DNA of 64,000 nt, taken from Pedobacter ginsenosidimutans (lineage in GTDB: Bacteria; Bacteroidota; Bacteroidia; Sphingobacteriales; Sphingobacteriaceae). Of the stretch, positions 25,566 through 34,128 are shown piece after piece; within the stretch, counting starts at the first letter, position 1; the number at the start of each line of letters is the position of its first letter. The notes under the pieces were generated by a model, which did not search any database, had not been told where the DNA came from, and saw only the letters and a program-made list of their open reading frames with translations. The DNA is taken from positions 372,001-436,000 of the forward strand of contig NZ_LMZQ01000005.1 in assembly GCF_001442625.1 (NCBI RefSeq). The letters are read 5' to 3'. The position numbers and the translations under genes are program-made.

Positions 25566-28292
25566 ATGAAGATTTTTAGATTATCGTTTATAATACTGTC
25601 ACTTTTATCAGCACTAAGTTTTTCTTCTTCGGCCCAAACCGACACCATTAGCATAAATAGCATCATTACCAAAACGAATAAGGTATTGAGCGATTATCCT
25701 GCTGAAAAAATTTATCTTCATTTTGATAAACCCTATTACGCTGTTGCCGATACGGTTTGGTTTAAAGCTTATGTTACCGAAAACCAGAATTTCTTATCTG
25801 CAATTAGTAAGATCATTTATGTTGATGTGATCAATCAGAAAGATTCGCTTATCCAAACCTTAAAATTACCCATTACCGGTGGTTTTGCTTACGGCAGTTT
25901 CCCCTTAGATCAGATTAATTATAAACAAGGTAATTACCACATCAGAGCCTATACTTTATGGATGCTGAACAGCGAAGATCCTGCTTACTTTAACAAAACA
26001 TTTTATGTAGGAGAAGCCATTGATAAAGAAGTAAAAACCCATATCACTTATAAAAATACCTCTACCGATAAGTTAGAAAAAATTGACGCACGCGTACAAT
26101 TTAAAGATGCCAATAATAAACCTTATGCCAATAAAAATGTAAGCTGGCAAGTGGTTACGAGCTATACAGTTATTGCCAAAGGAAGGGGAACAACAGATGC
26201 CAATGGTTTTTTAACAATAGCCATGAGCAATGCACAAAAGGCAGAATATCAATTACAAAAAGGCGAACTGATTACCAGCATTAATACAACAGATAAAGAT
26301 GTGGCGAGCAGTAGCTTTCAACTTAAAAACGCTATCGTAAGCAAAGATTTTCAATTTTTCCCTGAAGGTGGAAGTTTAATTGCCGGCTTAACCAACAGGG
26401 TAGCATTTAAAGCCATTAAAAGTGATGGTTTGGGCATTAGTTCAAAAGGTACAGTAACCGATAACGATGGCAAAACTGTTGCTGCTTTTACGGCTCAGCA
26501 TTTAGGGATGGGCAGTTTCAACTTATTGGCTGAAGCTGGAAAAACCTACAAAGCGACAGTTACTTATGCTGATGGTACTACTCAAAATTATAATTTGCCT
26601 GCAGTTGCAGCAAATGGTGTTGCCGTAAATATAGATAATAGCAGTGCTGATAATGTGGCCATAAAAATTGTAGCAAATGATGCTTTCTTTGAGCAGAACC
26701 AGGGTAAAAAACTTTATTTAATTGCACAGAGTAAAGGCGTTATCTGCTATGGTGCGCAAACAGCATTATCAAACAAAGAGTACAATACAACCGTACTTAA
26801 AGCTAAATTCCCTAACGGAATTGCCCAGTTTACTTTGTTTAACGAATTTGGCAAACCCCTTAGCGAAAGATTGGTGTTTGTTCAGCACAAAAATTCCATG
26901 GCAATAGCGTTAACCAGCGCCGCAGCTACTTACGGAATCAAGAAAAAAGTTAAAATAAACGTTGCAGCTAAAAAAGACGGTGCCCCTGTAGAAGGTAGCT
27001 TCTCGGTAGCTGTTGTAGATGAATCGAAGGTTCCATCAAGCGAGGATGCAACCAGCACTATTTTAACAGGCCTGTTATTAAGTAGCGATGTTAAAGGTTA
27101 TATCGAAAAAGCAAACTATTACTTTAATGCTCCCGATGCGAAGAAAAATGCAGATTTAGATGTGCTACTGCTTACCCAAGGATACCGCAGTTTTAAATAT
27201 GCTGATATCATCGCCAATAAATTACCTAAAATTGATTTCTTACCAGAGCAAGGCATCGAAATTTCTGGCATTTTACGCCAGAACAATGGCATACCGGTTA
27301 GAAAAGGAGCATTATTATTAACCATACCTGATAAACGTTTCAATTTAGAAAGTACTACAGATCCAGTTGGAAATTTTAAATTCCAAAATCTGGTGTTTAA
27401 CGACTCCTCTAAAGTGACCATTACTGCTAAGTACAATGTAAACTATAAAAACATGACCTTAAGTTTGAATGGTGCACCGGTACCTACATTAACCAGAAAC
27501 TTTAGTGCAGCCGAAGAGGTTTTAAATATCGATAGCGCTTTAACCAGTTACTTAGACAACAGCAAAAGACAATACGCTTATTTACATACCTTGAAAGATG
27601 TAAACATTAAAGCCGCGGTTGTTCCTAAAGTAAGTCATAAGGATTATCCTGCACTGAGCGGACTAAGCCAAATGGCTGACCACGAAGTTAGTGGAGACCG
27701 TTTAAAAGGTTGTGGCTTATTGATTAACTGTTTACAGGGCATGTTGGCTGGTGTTACTTTTGCAGATAACAATTTCTACGTGAGCAGAGATTATAATCAG
27801 GGCAAAAAAATCCCGATGGGTATCTTTATCAATGGAATGAACGTGGATGTAAACCAGATCAATACGCTAGATGCCAACCAGATCGAATCTATTGAAGTAT
27901 TTTTAAGAGATGATTTAGGCTTGGTTAATCGTGCAAATAATGTAAACGGGGTGATCGTATTCAATCAGAAAAAAGCGCCAAAAGGCACTAAAATATCTAA
28001 AGCGCAGCTAATGGATATGCTACCCAAATACTACGAACTTACTTTCTCACCACAAGGTTATAACAAAGAAAAACAGTTCTACTCACCTAAATATGATATT
28101 CCTGCAAGCATGAACCGCAACGATTTAAGAACAACCATCTACTGGAACCCTAAAGTGGTAACCGATGCTACGGGTAATGCTTCTTTCGAATATTACAACG
28201 CAGATGGTAAAGGCCAGTATAAAGTAATTATTGAGGGTATAGATGCGAATGGAAATTTAGGAAGATCGGTGTTCAAGTACCTTGTTAAATAG
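25566..28292 (+). CDS. large secreted MG/Ig-like protein with TonB plug-like C-terminal domain
   Basis: The start is set at ATG 25566, which opens a signal peptide (MKIFRLSFIILSLLSALSFSSSAQ). The 908-residue product begins with an MG2-type domain (YPAEKIYLHFDKPYYAVADTVWFKAYV), familiar from A2M-like Bacteroidota proteins. Further Ig/MG-like strands follow, then a carboxypeptidase-regulatory-like repeat (about 585-650). A plug-like module with GMLAGVTF, GKKIPMGIFINGM and NQIESIEVFLRDD (about 700-815) comes next, and then a beta-rich C-terminus. No 22-strand barrel follows, so it is not a TonB receptor. Such proteins are common but unstudied in Bacteroidota; an outer-envelope role is inferred. 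It appears to be a single-gene transcript. Confidence 0.8.
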   Translation: MKIFRLSFIILSLLSALSFSSSAQTDTISINSIITKTNKVLSDYPAEKIYLHFDKPYYAVADTVWFKAYVTENQNFLSAISKIIYVDVINQKDSLIQTLKLPITGGFAYGSFPLDQINYKQGNYHIRAYTLWMLNSEDPAYFNKTFYVGEAIDKEVKTHITYKNTSTDKLEKIDARVQFKDANNKPYANKNVSWQVVTSYTVIAKGRGTTDANGFLTIAMSNAQKAEYQLQKGELITSINTTDKDVASSSFQLKNAIVSKDFQFFPEGGSLIAGLTNRVAFKAIKSDGLGISSKGTVTDNDGKTVAAFTAQHLGMGSFNLLAEAGKTYKATVTYADGTTQNYNLPAVAANGVAVNIDNSSADNVAIKIVANDAFFEQNQGKKLYLIAQSKGVICYGAQTALSNKEYNTTVLKAKFPNGIAQFTLFNEFGKPLSERLVFVQHKNSMAIALTSAAATYGIKKKVKINVAAKKDGAPVEGSFSVAVVDESKVPSSEDATSTILTGLLLSSDVKGYIEKANYYFNAPDAKKNADLDVLLLTQGYRSFKYADIIANKLPKIDFLPEQGIEISGILRQNNGIPVRKGALLLTIPDKRFNLESTTDPVGNFKFQNLVFNDSSKVTITAKYNVNYKNMTLSLNGAPVPTLTRNFSAAEEVLNIDSALTSYLDNSKRQYAYLHTLKDVNIKAAVVPKVSHKDYPALSGLSQMADHEVSGDRLKGCGLLINCLQGMLAGVTFADNNFYVSRDYNQGKKIPMGIFINGMNVDVNQINTLDANQIESIEVFLRDDLGLVNRANNVNGVIVFNQKKAPKGTKISKAQLMDMLPKYYELTFSPQGYNKEKQFYSPKYDIPASMNRNDLRTTIYWNPKVVTDATGNASFEYYNADGKGQYKVIIEGIDANGNLGRSVFKYLVK

Positions 28293-28340
28293 GTAATGAG
28301 GGAAATGGGATAGCAAGCTGGATGACAGGTTTACAATGAA

Positions 28341-28383
28341 TCGTCATCTCGACCGCAGCGCGTTGCTTCGGTCGAGATGACGA
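28341..28383. repeat. hairpin with 15-bp arms (TCGTCATCTCGACCG)
   Basis: Perfect arms at 28341-28355 and 28369-28383 around a 13-base loop. The ends match those of the repeat at 9911. No T-run follows. Confidence 0.75.
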
Positions 28384-28519
28384 CCTCCTTTTGGAACCTG
28401 CCAATGATAGCCTATTGAAGGGCAAATGCTTTTTATTTTCGACTATAAAAGACCTTCAACAACATATCATTGAAGATTGCAGTAGAACGATTCCTCGCAA
28501 CCTACTACTCTCATTCATC

Positions 28520-29479
28520 TTACATCACCTCAAACGGCAGCTTCTCTCCTTTCAGTCCAGCCAGAATATTCTTAACAATAATCTGCGCCATGGCCGCCCT
28601 GGTTTCTTCGGTAGCTGAACCAATGTGTGGTAAAACTGCAACACTTTCCATCGATAGCAAAGGATTATCTTTATCCATTGGCTCAGGATTGGTTACATCC
28701 AAACCTGCTCCCCATATCATTCTCTCATCTAAGGCTTTAATTAAATCCTTTTCGTTATGGATACCACCCCTGGCCGTATTAATGAAAATCGAATTGGGTT
28801 TCATCTGTTTAAAAACATCAAGCGTAAATTTACCCTTAGTTTCTGGCGTTAGCGCTGTGTGGATGGAGAGCACATCACTTTGTGCCAAAAGTTCTTCGAA
28901 AGAGACATATTTGGCTCCGATTTCTCTTTCGGCTTCTTCGTTACGCGATCTGTTGTGATAAATTACCTCCATTTGGTAGGCAGCCTTACATTTTTTTGCC
29001 ATCTCCAATCCTATTTTCCCCAAGCCAAAAATACCGAGGGTTTTGCCGTTTACTTCAATGCCCAGTTCGGGTGATGGCTCATAATTTTTCCATTCGCCTT
29101 TAATGATTTTTTTGTGAGAGAAAAAGGCCTTTCGCGATACGGCAAGCATTAATAAAAAAGCGGTATCGGCAGTTGCCACGCTTAAAACACCAGGCGTATT
29201 CCCGATGGGGACATTTAATTTTTTAGCTGCAGCCACATCAACCTGATCGTAACCTACAGAATGTAAAGCAATAACCTTTAAATGACTACATGCTTTTAAA
29301 AATTCGGCATTAATTTTATTTGGCCCAACGCTGATCAAGCCATCCTGACCTTGGCAGGCCTCAATCAGTTCTTCGGCTGTAATCTGCCGGTTTTCTTTCC
29401 ACTGGGTAATCGAAATATTGTTTTCTTCCAGTTGTTTTATGCCAACTGAAGCAATGTTGCCGCTTATAAATACTTTCAT
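28520..29479 (-). CDS. D-2-hydroxyacid dehydrogenase (glyoxylate/hydroxypyruvate reductase-like)
   Basis: A 319-residue NAD(P)-dependent dehydrogenase interconverting 2-keto acids and D-2-hydroxy acids. The Rossmann fold motif is GIFGLGKIGLEMAKKC (GxGxxG, 152-157). The catalytic triad is complete: Arg237 in NTARGG, Glu266 in NPEPM and His285 in LPHIGSAT. After the second strand the segment reads IYHNRSRN; Asn-Arg-Ser following the strand suggests NADP rather than NAD preference. The length fits the family. It is probably a glyoxylate or hydroxypyruvate reductase (GhrB-like), but substrate cannot be fixed. No operon partner. Confidence 0.9.
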   Translation of the reverse strand: MKVFISGNIASVGIKQLEENNISITQWKENRQITAEELIEACQGQDGLISVGPNKINAEFLKACSHLKVIALHSVGYDQVDVAAAKKLNVPIGNTPGVLSVATADTAFLLMLAVSRKAFFSHKKIIKGEWKNYEPSPELGIEVNGKTLGIFGLGKIGLEMAKKCKAAYQMEVIYHNRSRNEEAEREIGAKYVSFEELLAQSDVLSIHTALTPETKGKFTLDVFKQMKPNSIFINTARGGIHNEKDLIKALDERMIWGAGLDVTNPEPMDKDNPLLSMESVAVLPHIGSATEETRAAMAQIIVKNILAGLKGEKLPFEVM

Positions 29480-29539
29480 GTTTTATTTAACACTAAAAAT
29501 TCTAAGGTGTTTTGGATAATACGAATTGACCTATGGATA

Positions 29540-30349
29540 CTATTTCACAGTTGCGGATAACACCTGGTAAGTATTGGCACTAAAATAGCCGAGTGCCTGG
29601 TTAGAGATATTTGAAGTTGGATTGGCCGGAGTTGTCCCCTGGTTTGGCCCCCGGTTTGATTGCTGACTTAAAGCATACCAATAATCGAAAATATTCGAAT
29701 CAATACACTCCATTTCTATTTTAATCTTATCGTTCGAATTCAACTCATCACTGTCGTGGTCGTTAGTAGGAGGTTTAAAAAACAACTGGATCCTTAAGTC
29801 GTTTCCATTTGTTAAACGATCGTTATTTACATAGAAACGTTCCGATAAAATATCATTTACATAAAGGTTAAAATGATAAAAATTGGTTTCGTTGGCCGGA
29901 TCTTTTAAAAATACAGCAGCGGTTTTGCGTTCGCGGCCAAAGAAAAAGTTTTTAATCACCCCTATCGAATCCATTTTAACCACATTGGGCATTTTCGAAC
30001 TGGCCGTATAGGTCTGTCCTTCGGCAGTAACACTTAAATTGTAAGTAACACCAGGTACACCCCTCATCCTGTTGATATAAGTACCAGGAGTGGTACCTTC
30101 TTTAAAAACATAGTTATTTCCTTTGCTATCCGTAACGGTAACCGTCGCACCAGAAATTTTCGGAAAAACATTCGCTTCGGTATAACCAATGGTTTTGCTG
30201 ATCTTAATCTGCTGATCGATCAGTTGATCATTAATTTTCCCTTCAATTACGATCTGAGGTGCGGCATTTTCGGTATCGATAGAAATAATTTTCTTGCAAG
30301 AAGACAAACATAAAGTGAACAGCGAAAAGTATATAATCAGTTTTTTCAT
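29540..30349 (-). CDS. DUF4249 lipoprotein, partner of the upstream TonB receptor
   Basis: A 269-residue protein with leader MKKLIIYFSLFTLCLSSC (lipobox LSSC). It shows the DUF4249 pattern: an early ISIDTENAAPQIVIEGKINDQ strand, ISGATVTVTDSKGNNYVFKE, a PGVTYNLSVTAEGQTYTASSKMP module and a C-terminal beta domain. DUF4249 proteins are outer-membrane-associated lipoproteins encoded directly behind TonB receptors, by analogy probably a surface lid or binding subunit. It follows the receptor gene by 143 bases. That gap contains a weak ATCATGAGCAA/TTGCTCATGAT inverted repeat, so partial termination or attenuation between the two is possible. Confidence 0.87.
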   Translation of the reverse strand: MKKLIIYFSLFTLCLSSCKKIISIDTENAAPQIVIEGKINDQLIDQQIKISKTIGYTEANVFPKISGATVTVTDSKGNNYVFKEGTTPGTYINRMRGVPGVTYNLSVTAEGQTYTASSKMPNVVKMDSIGVIKNFFFGRERKTAAVFLKDPANETNFYHFNLYVNDILSERFYVNNDRLTNGNDLRIQLFFKPPTNDHDSDELNSNDKIKIEMECIDSNIFDYWYALSQQSNRGPNQGTTPANPTSNISNQALGYFSANTYQVLSATVK

Positions 30350-30492
30350 CAGAATATAGTTTGTTTTTTAATGGTTATGAAGCTATCATGAGCAATATTT
30401 TTCACAAGTATCTATTTGATTTTTGTGTTCAAGAGCTCGCAGGCTCGGTTCATTTCTATTTGTGAGCGTTTGCTCATGATGGTTTCATTGTT

Positions 30493-32817
30493 TTAAAATT
30501 TAAAGTTCCAGGTAATTGATGGAATAAGCCCGAAAAGCGAAGTTTGCTGAGCGGCAGTTTTAGTTGGGTCGTTGGGATCGGTAATAAACTCAATAGAATA
30601 AGGATTTTTTCTGGCCAATAAATTATAAATTCCGAAATTCCAACTCGACTGGTATTTCTTACCAGGTTTCCCCTCTAAAGTTGCACTTACATCCCAACGC
30701 ATATTATAAGGCATTCGGCCTGCATTTCTTTGCGTATAATAGTAAGCCATCTGTCCACCAATACTATATTTTCCTGCCGGATAAGTTACCGCATTACCTG
30801 TACTGTAAATAAAACTCGAGGAGAAAGTCCACCGCTTGGTCATGTTGTAAATGCCAACTAACGAAATATCATGTGTGCGATCTTGCCGTGCCGGAAAATA
30901 TTTACCATCATTAAGTTCAGTAAATTTACGTTCAGTACGCGATAAGGTATAACCCACCCAGCCGTTCAGCTTGCCAAATTTCTTCTTAAAAAAAAGCTCC
31001 AATCCATAAGCCCTGCCTACTCCGTATAAAAGTTCTGATTCTACATTTGAGTTAGCCAATAATTCGGCCGCATTTTTATAGTCGATCTGATTCTGGAGCC
31101 ACTTATAATAAATCTCTCCCGAGAATTCATAATTGTTATCCTGAATGTTTTTGAAATACCCCAAAGCCACCTGATCGGCAATTTCGGGTTTAATATTGGT
31201 ACTGCTCAGCACATACTGATCGGTTGGCGAGCTAGAAGTAGCGTTGGTTAAAATATGGACGTTCTGGGTATTCCGGTTATAAGAAGCCTTTATCGAATTT
31301 TCTTCGTTAAACAGATAGCTCACCGAAAAACGTGGCTCCAGGTTAAAGTAGTTTTTATGGAATTTTCCCTTGGCTACATTTTCTGTCGACAGGGTATTCC
31401 CATCGGCATCATAGGTGCTAAAATTACCAGGTCCCATTAAAGAAAATGCAGCTAAACGTACACCATATAAAAAATTTAAATGTTCGTTTACGGTCCATTC
31501 GTCAGAAATGTAAGCTGCTGATTCAATACCATAACGCCTTTCCTGCGTAAGCGAATTTACCTGCGATGCTTCATCGCTATCAATATCAATCGGCGAAATA
31601 CGGTGCTGTGTGGCATTGATACCAAAACGAAGTGTATGCTTGTTGCTGAAATACTGGAAATCTTCTTTAAAGTTAAAATCCCGAACCAGTGAGGTTGCTT
31701 TAAAGTTGGTCGCATCGTTTAATAAGCGAACGGTATAATTATAGTTGTTGTAAATTAACGAGGTATTCGAAAACAAACGATCGCTAAAAATATGGTTTAA
31801 GCGGATGGTAGTGGTTACATTGCCCCAGTTGTTTTCGAACAGATCTTTAACGCCGATATTATCCTTGCCAAAATAGCCGGAAATATAAATGGTGTTTTTA
31901 TCATTGATCTTATAATTTGCCTTTGCATTAATATCATAAAAATTTAAGGTACTCCCATTTACAGTAGAATCGGGTGAAGACCTTAAAAACAGATCGATAT
32001 AAGTTCTGCGGAAACTCACCATAAACGATCCCCTGTCTTTTACAATCGGCCCTTCTGCTTTTATACGCGAGGCAATCAACCCGATCCCACCCTGAAATTT
32101 AAATTCCTTGTTGTTCCCATCATCCATTTTAACATCTAAAACCGACGATAAACGGCCACCGTATTGTGCGGGCATGCCACCTTTATACAGGCTTACATCT
32201 TTAATCGCATCAGCATTAAAAGTAGAAAAAAAGCCAAGCAAGTGAGAAGAGTTGTATACCACCGCTTCATCCAGAATAATTAAATTCTGATCGGCAGCAC
32301 CACCGCGCACATAGAAACCTGTGTTCCCCTCGCCACCCGATTTTACACCTGGTAACAGCTGAATGGTTTTTAAGATATCTTTTTCGCCGAGCAGTACCGG
32401 GATAGAATTAAGCGATTTCATATCGATGCGCTCCAAGCCCATCTGTGCACTTTTAACATTTTCATTTTTACGGTTGTTTGCATTTACCGTTACTTCAGCC
32501 AGATCGATTGCACTTTTTAATTCCTCGTTCAGCTTGGTATCTTTAGTTAGATTGATGGTTTTAACAACAGATGCATAGCCCATATAACTTACCGCCACAG
32601 TGTAGGTACCCTCGGCTTGTGTTAAAGCAAAATAACCATAATTATTGGTTAAGGTTGCTGCGGTAGAAGCTCCGGTAATCCGGATAGTTGCGCCGATTAA
32701 GGTTTCACCTGTACCCGCATCGCGGATGGTGCCACTAAGGGTAAATTTCTTTTGAGCAAAAATAGAGGTTGAGAGAAAAAGGAGGAAGAATAAAGCTAAG
32801 TAGTGTTTTATGAGCAT
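30493..32817 (-). CDS. TonB-dependent outer-membrane receptor (DUF4249-paired type)
   Basis: A 774-residue receptor. After a signal peptide (ending IFA-Q) comes a carboxypeptidase-regulatory-like domain (about 23-110: FTLSGTIRDAGTGETLIGATIRI...NYGYFALT). A plug follows (about 125-235: IPVLLGEKDILKTIQLLPGVKSGGEGNTGFYVRGGAADQNLIILDEAVVYN). The beta-barrel ends in the aromatic C-terminus ITWNFKF required for outer-membrane insertion. It is smaller than SusC and lacks a SusD partner; DUF4249 follows instead. The ligand is unknown: siderophore, metal or small glycan. It lies 96 bases behind the cytochrome gene, so it may belong to the same transcript or have its own promoter. Confidence 0.93.
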   Translation of the reverse strand: MLIKHYLALFFLLFLSTSIFAQKKFTLSGTIRDAGTGETLIGATIRITGASTAATLTNNYGYFALTQAEGTYTVAVSYMGYASVVKTINLTKDTKLNEELKSAIDLAEVTVNANNRKNENVKSAQMGLERIDMKSLNSIPVLLGEKDILKTIQLLPGVKSGGEGNTGFYVRGGAADQNLIILDEAVVYNSSHLLGFFSTFNADAIKDVSLYKGGMPAQYGGRLSSVLDVKMDDGNNKEFKFQGGIGLIASRIKAEGPIVKDRGSFMVSFRRTYIDLFLRSSPDSTVNGSTLNFYDINAKANYKINDKNTIYISGYFGKDNIGVKDLFENNWGNVTTTIRLNHIFSDRLFSNTSLIYNNYNYTVRLLNDATNFKATSLVRDFNFKEDFQYFSNKHTLRFGINATQHRISPIDIDSDEASQVNSLTQERRYGIESAAYISDEWTVNEHLNFLYGVRLAAFSLMGPGNFSTYDADGNTLSTENVAKGKFHKNYFNLEPRFSVSYLFNEENSIKASYNRNTQNVHILTNATSSSPTDQYVLSSTNIKPEIADQVALGYFKNIQDNNYEFSGEIYYKWLQNQIDYKNAAELLANSNVESELLYGVGRAYGLELFFKKKFGKLNGWVGYTLSRTERKFTELNDGKYFPARQDRTHDISLVGIYNMTKRWTFSSSFIYSTGNAVTYPAGKYSIGGQMAYYYTQRNAGRMPYNMRWDVSATLEGKPGKKYQSSWNFGIYNLLARKNPYSIEFITDPNDPTKTAAQQTSLFGLIPSITWNFKF

Positions 32818-32913
32818 ATTGGCTACTATCTAATTTTTAAGGTGGAAACCAAATGTACGAAATCCAAGTCCTATTAATGGATAGTGGGGAATTTCTTAAT
32901 ACAAGTTTGGGTT

Positions 32914-34113
32914 TTACTTATTAATAACGGGATAAATGGCAATATGGTGTGAACGTAACCGGTATGGGCTCAAATGATCTTTACCGGCCTGTTGAAAGGT
33001 GATTAGTTTTGAAGATTCTTTAGGCATATGGCAGTCGATACAATTGGTACTGAGCGACCCTTTAGCTAAAGTGGCTTTGCTATGGCTGGTACTTTTGTGG
33101 CAATTGATGCAGCGCTGCGAATAAAGGCTTAAGTTCCCTTTAATATTTTCGTGTGTATTGTGGCACGATTGGCAAGTCATGGTTTCGCTTTTCCGATAAC
33201 AATTACTGCCCTGTAACATAGCACTTTGGTTACCGTGTACATCAATATTACCACCACCAAAACCTGTAAAATCCTGAGAATAATAAGCATCCAGATCGTC
33301 GCCAGGCTGGAAACCGAATACAGATCGCTGTGCCACCAAAGTATTGCCCGAATGACAAACCGCGCAAACATCCATCTTTTGTTTACGGCTAAGTGTTTTA
33401 TAAAGTGTTATAAATTTTGCTGTCTTTTCTTCGGGGTTCTCCATATGAAAAACAACATGCTGTTTACCCGGTCCGTGGCAACGTTCACAATCTATCCCAT
33501 AAATAACAGAGCCTTTTTCCATTTCCTCATCTTTTGAAAAAGTAGATTTTTGTGTGAGGTTAATATCTACATAAGAAGCGTGGCACTCTAAACAACGGCT
33601 CGTTATCGCCCGATCGTAATAAAAGCTTTCTTTCGGAAAACCAGGACTGATGGCCCAATTCTGAATAGCAGCAAAGTAAGATAAAGGCAGTTCGTACATT
33701 TTCTTGCCTTGCCAATAGGTATAAGTATAGGCTTTTTCGCCTGAACCAAACTGCATATCGAACTTTTGCGCACGCACGGCTTTGCCATCCTGATAAGCGA
33801 CCTGAAATATACCGCTGTCTCTTTTTTCAATCACCACTTTTTGATGTTCGTTGTATAAAAAGTGATTCGAATCAGGGGCAAAAACCTTTAACAAACTTGC
33901 ATCTACAACAGGTTTAGAGGTTAAACCATGCGGACTATGTGCATAAGACTGCGATAAATCCTTATGGCATTTAACACAGGTAGCCGCTCCGGTATAAGCC
34001 TTGCCCCTCGCATCTTCAGGCAATTGATCGGCCACATTCATGCATCTCGAAAGAACAACAACTGCAATGGCGATTGCTCCCAAAATAAGCAGGATACGTT
34101 TTATGCCTTTCAA
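32914..34113 (-). CDS. seven-haem c-type cytochrome
   Basis: The 399 residues contain seven CxxCH haem-binding motifs, with Cys at 46, 174, 209, 250, 314, 335 and 358. The motifs are CVKCH, CLECH, CERCH, CAVCH, CQSCH, CINCH and CIDCH. The N-terminus has a single hydrophobic segment (ILLILGAIAIAVVVLSRC); it can be a membrane anchor or an atypical lipoprotein leader, placing the haems in the periplasm. The arrangement resembles cytochrome c554/NrfB-like multihaem proteins. It begins 15 bases after the GH5 stop codon, so it is co-transcribed with the glycan-degradation genes. Electron transfer is certain in type; the redox partner is not visible. An oxidoreductase role in sugar processing is speculation. 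Confidence 0.9.
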   Translation of the reverse strand: MKGIKRILLILGAIAIAVVVLSRCMNVADQLPEDARGKAYTGAATCVKCHKDLSQSYAHSPHGLTSKPVVDASLLKVFAPDSNHFLYNEHQKVVIEKRDSGIFQVAYQDGKAVRAQKFDMQFGSGEKAYTYTYWQGKKMYELPLSYFAAIQNWAISPGFPKESFYYDRAITSRCLECHASYVDINLTQKSTFSKDEEMEKGSVIYGIDCERCHGPGKQHVVFHMENPEEKTAKFITLYKTLSRKQKMDVCAVCHSGNTLVAQRSVFGFQPGDDLDAYYSQDFTGFGGGNIDVHGNQSAMLQGSNCYRKSETMTCQSCHNTHENIKGNLSLYSQRCINCHKSTSHSKATLAKGSLSTNCIDCHMPKESSKLITFQQAGKDHLSPYRLRSHHIAIYPVINK

Positions 34114-34128
34114 AATGATGTTTTGTTT

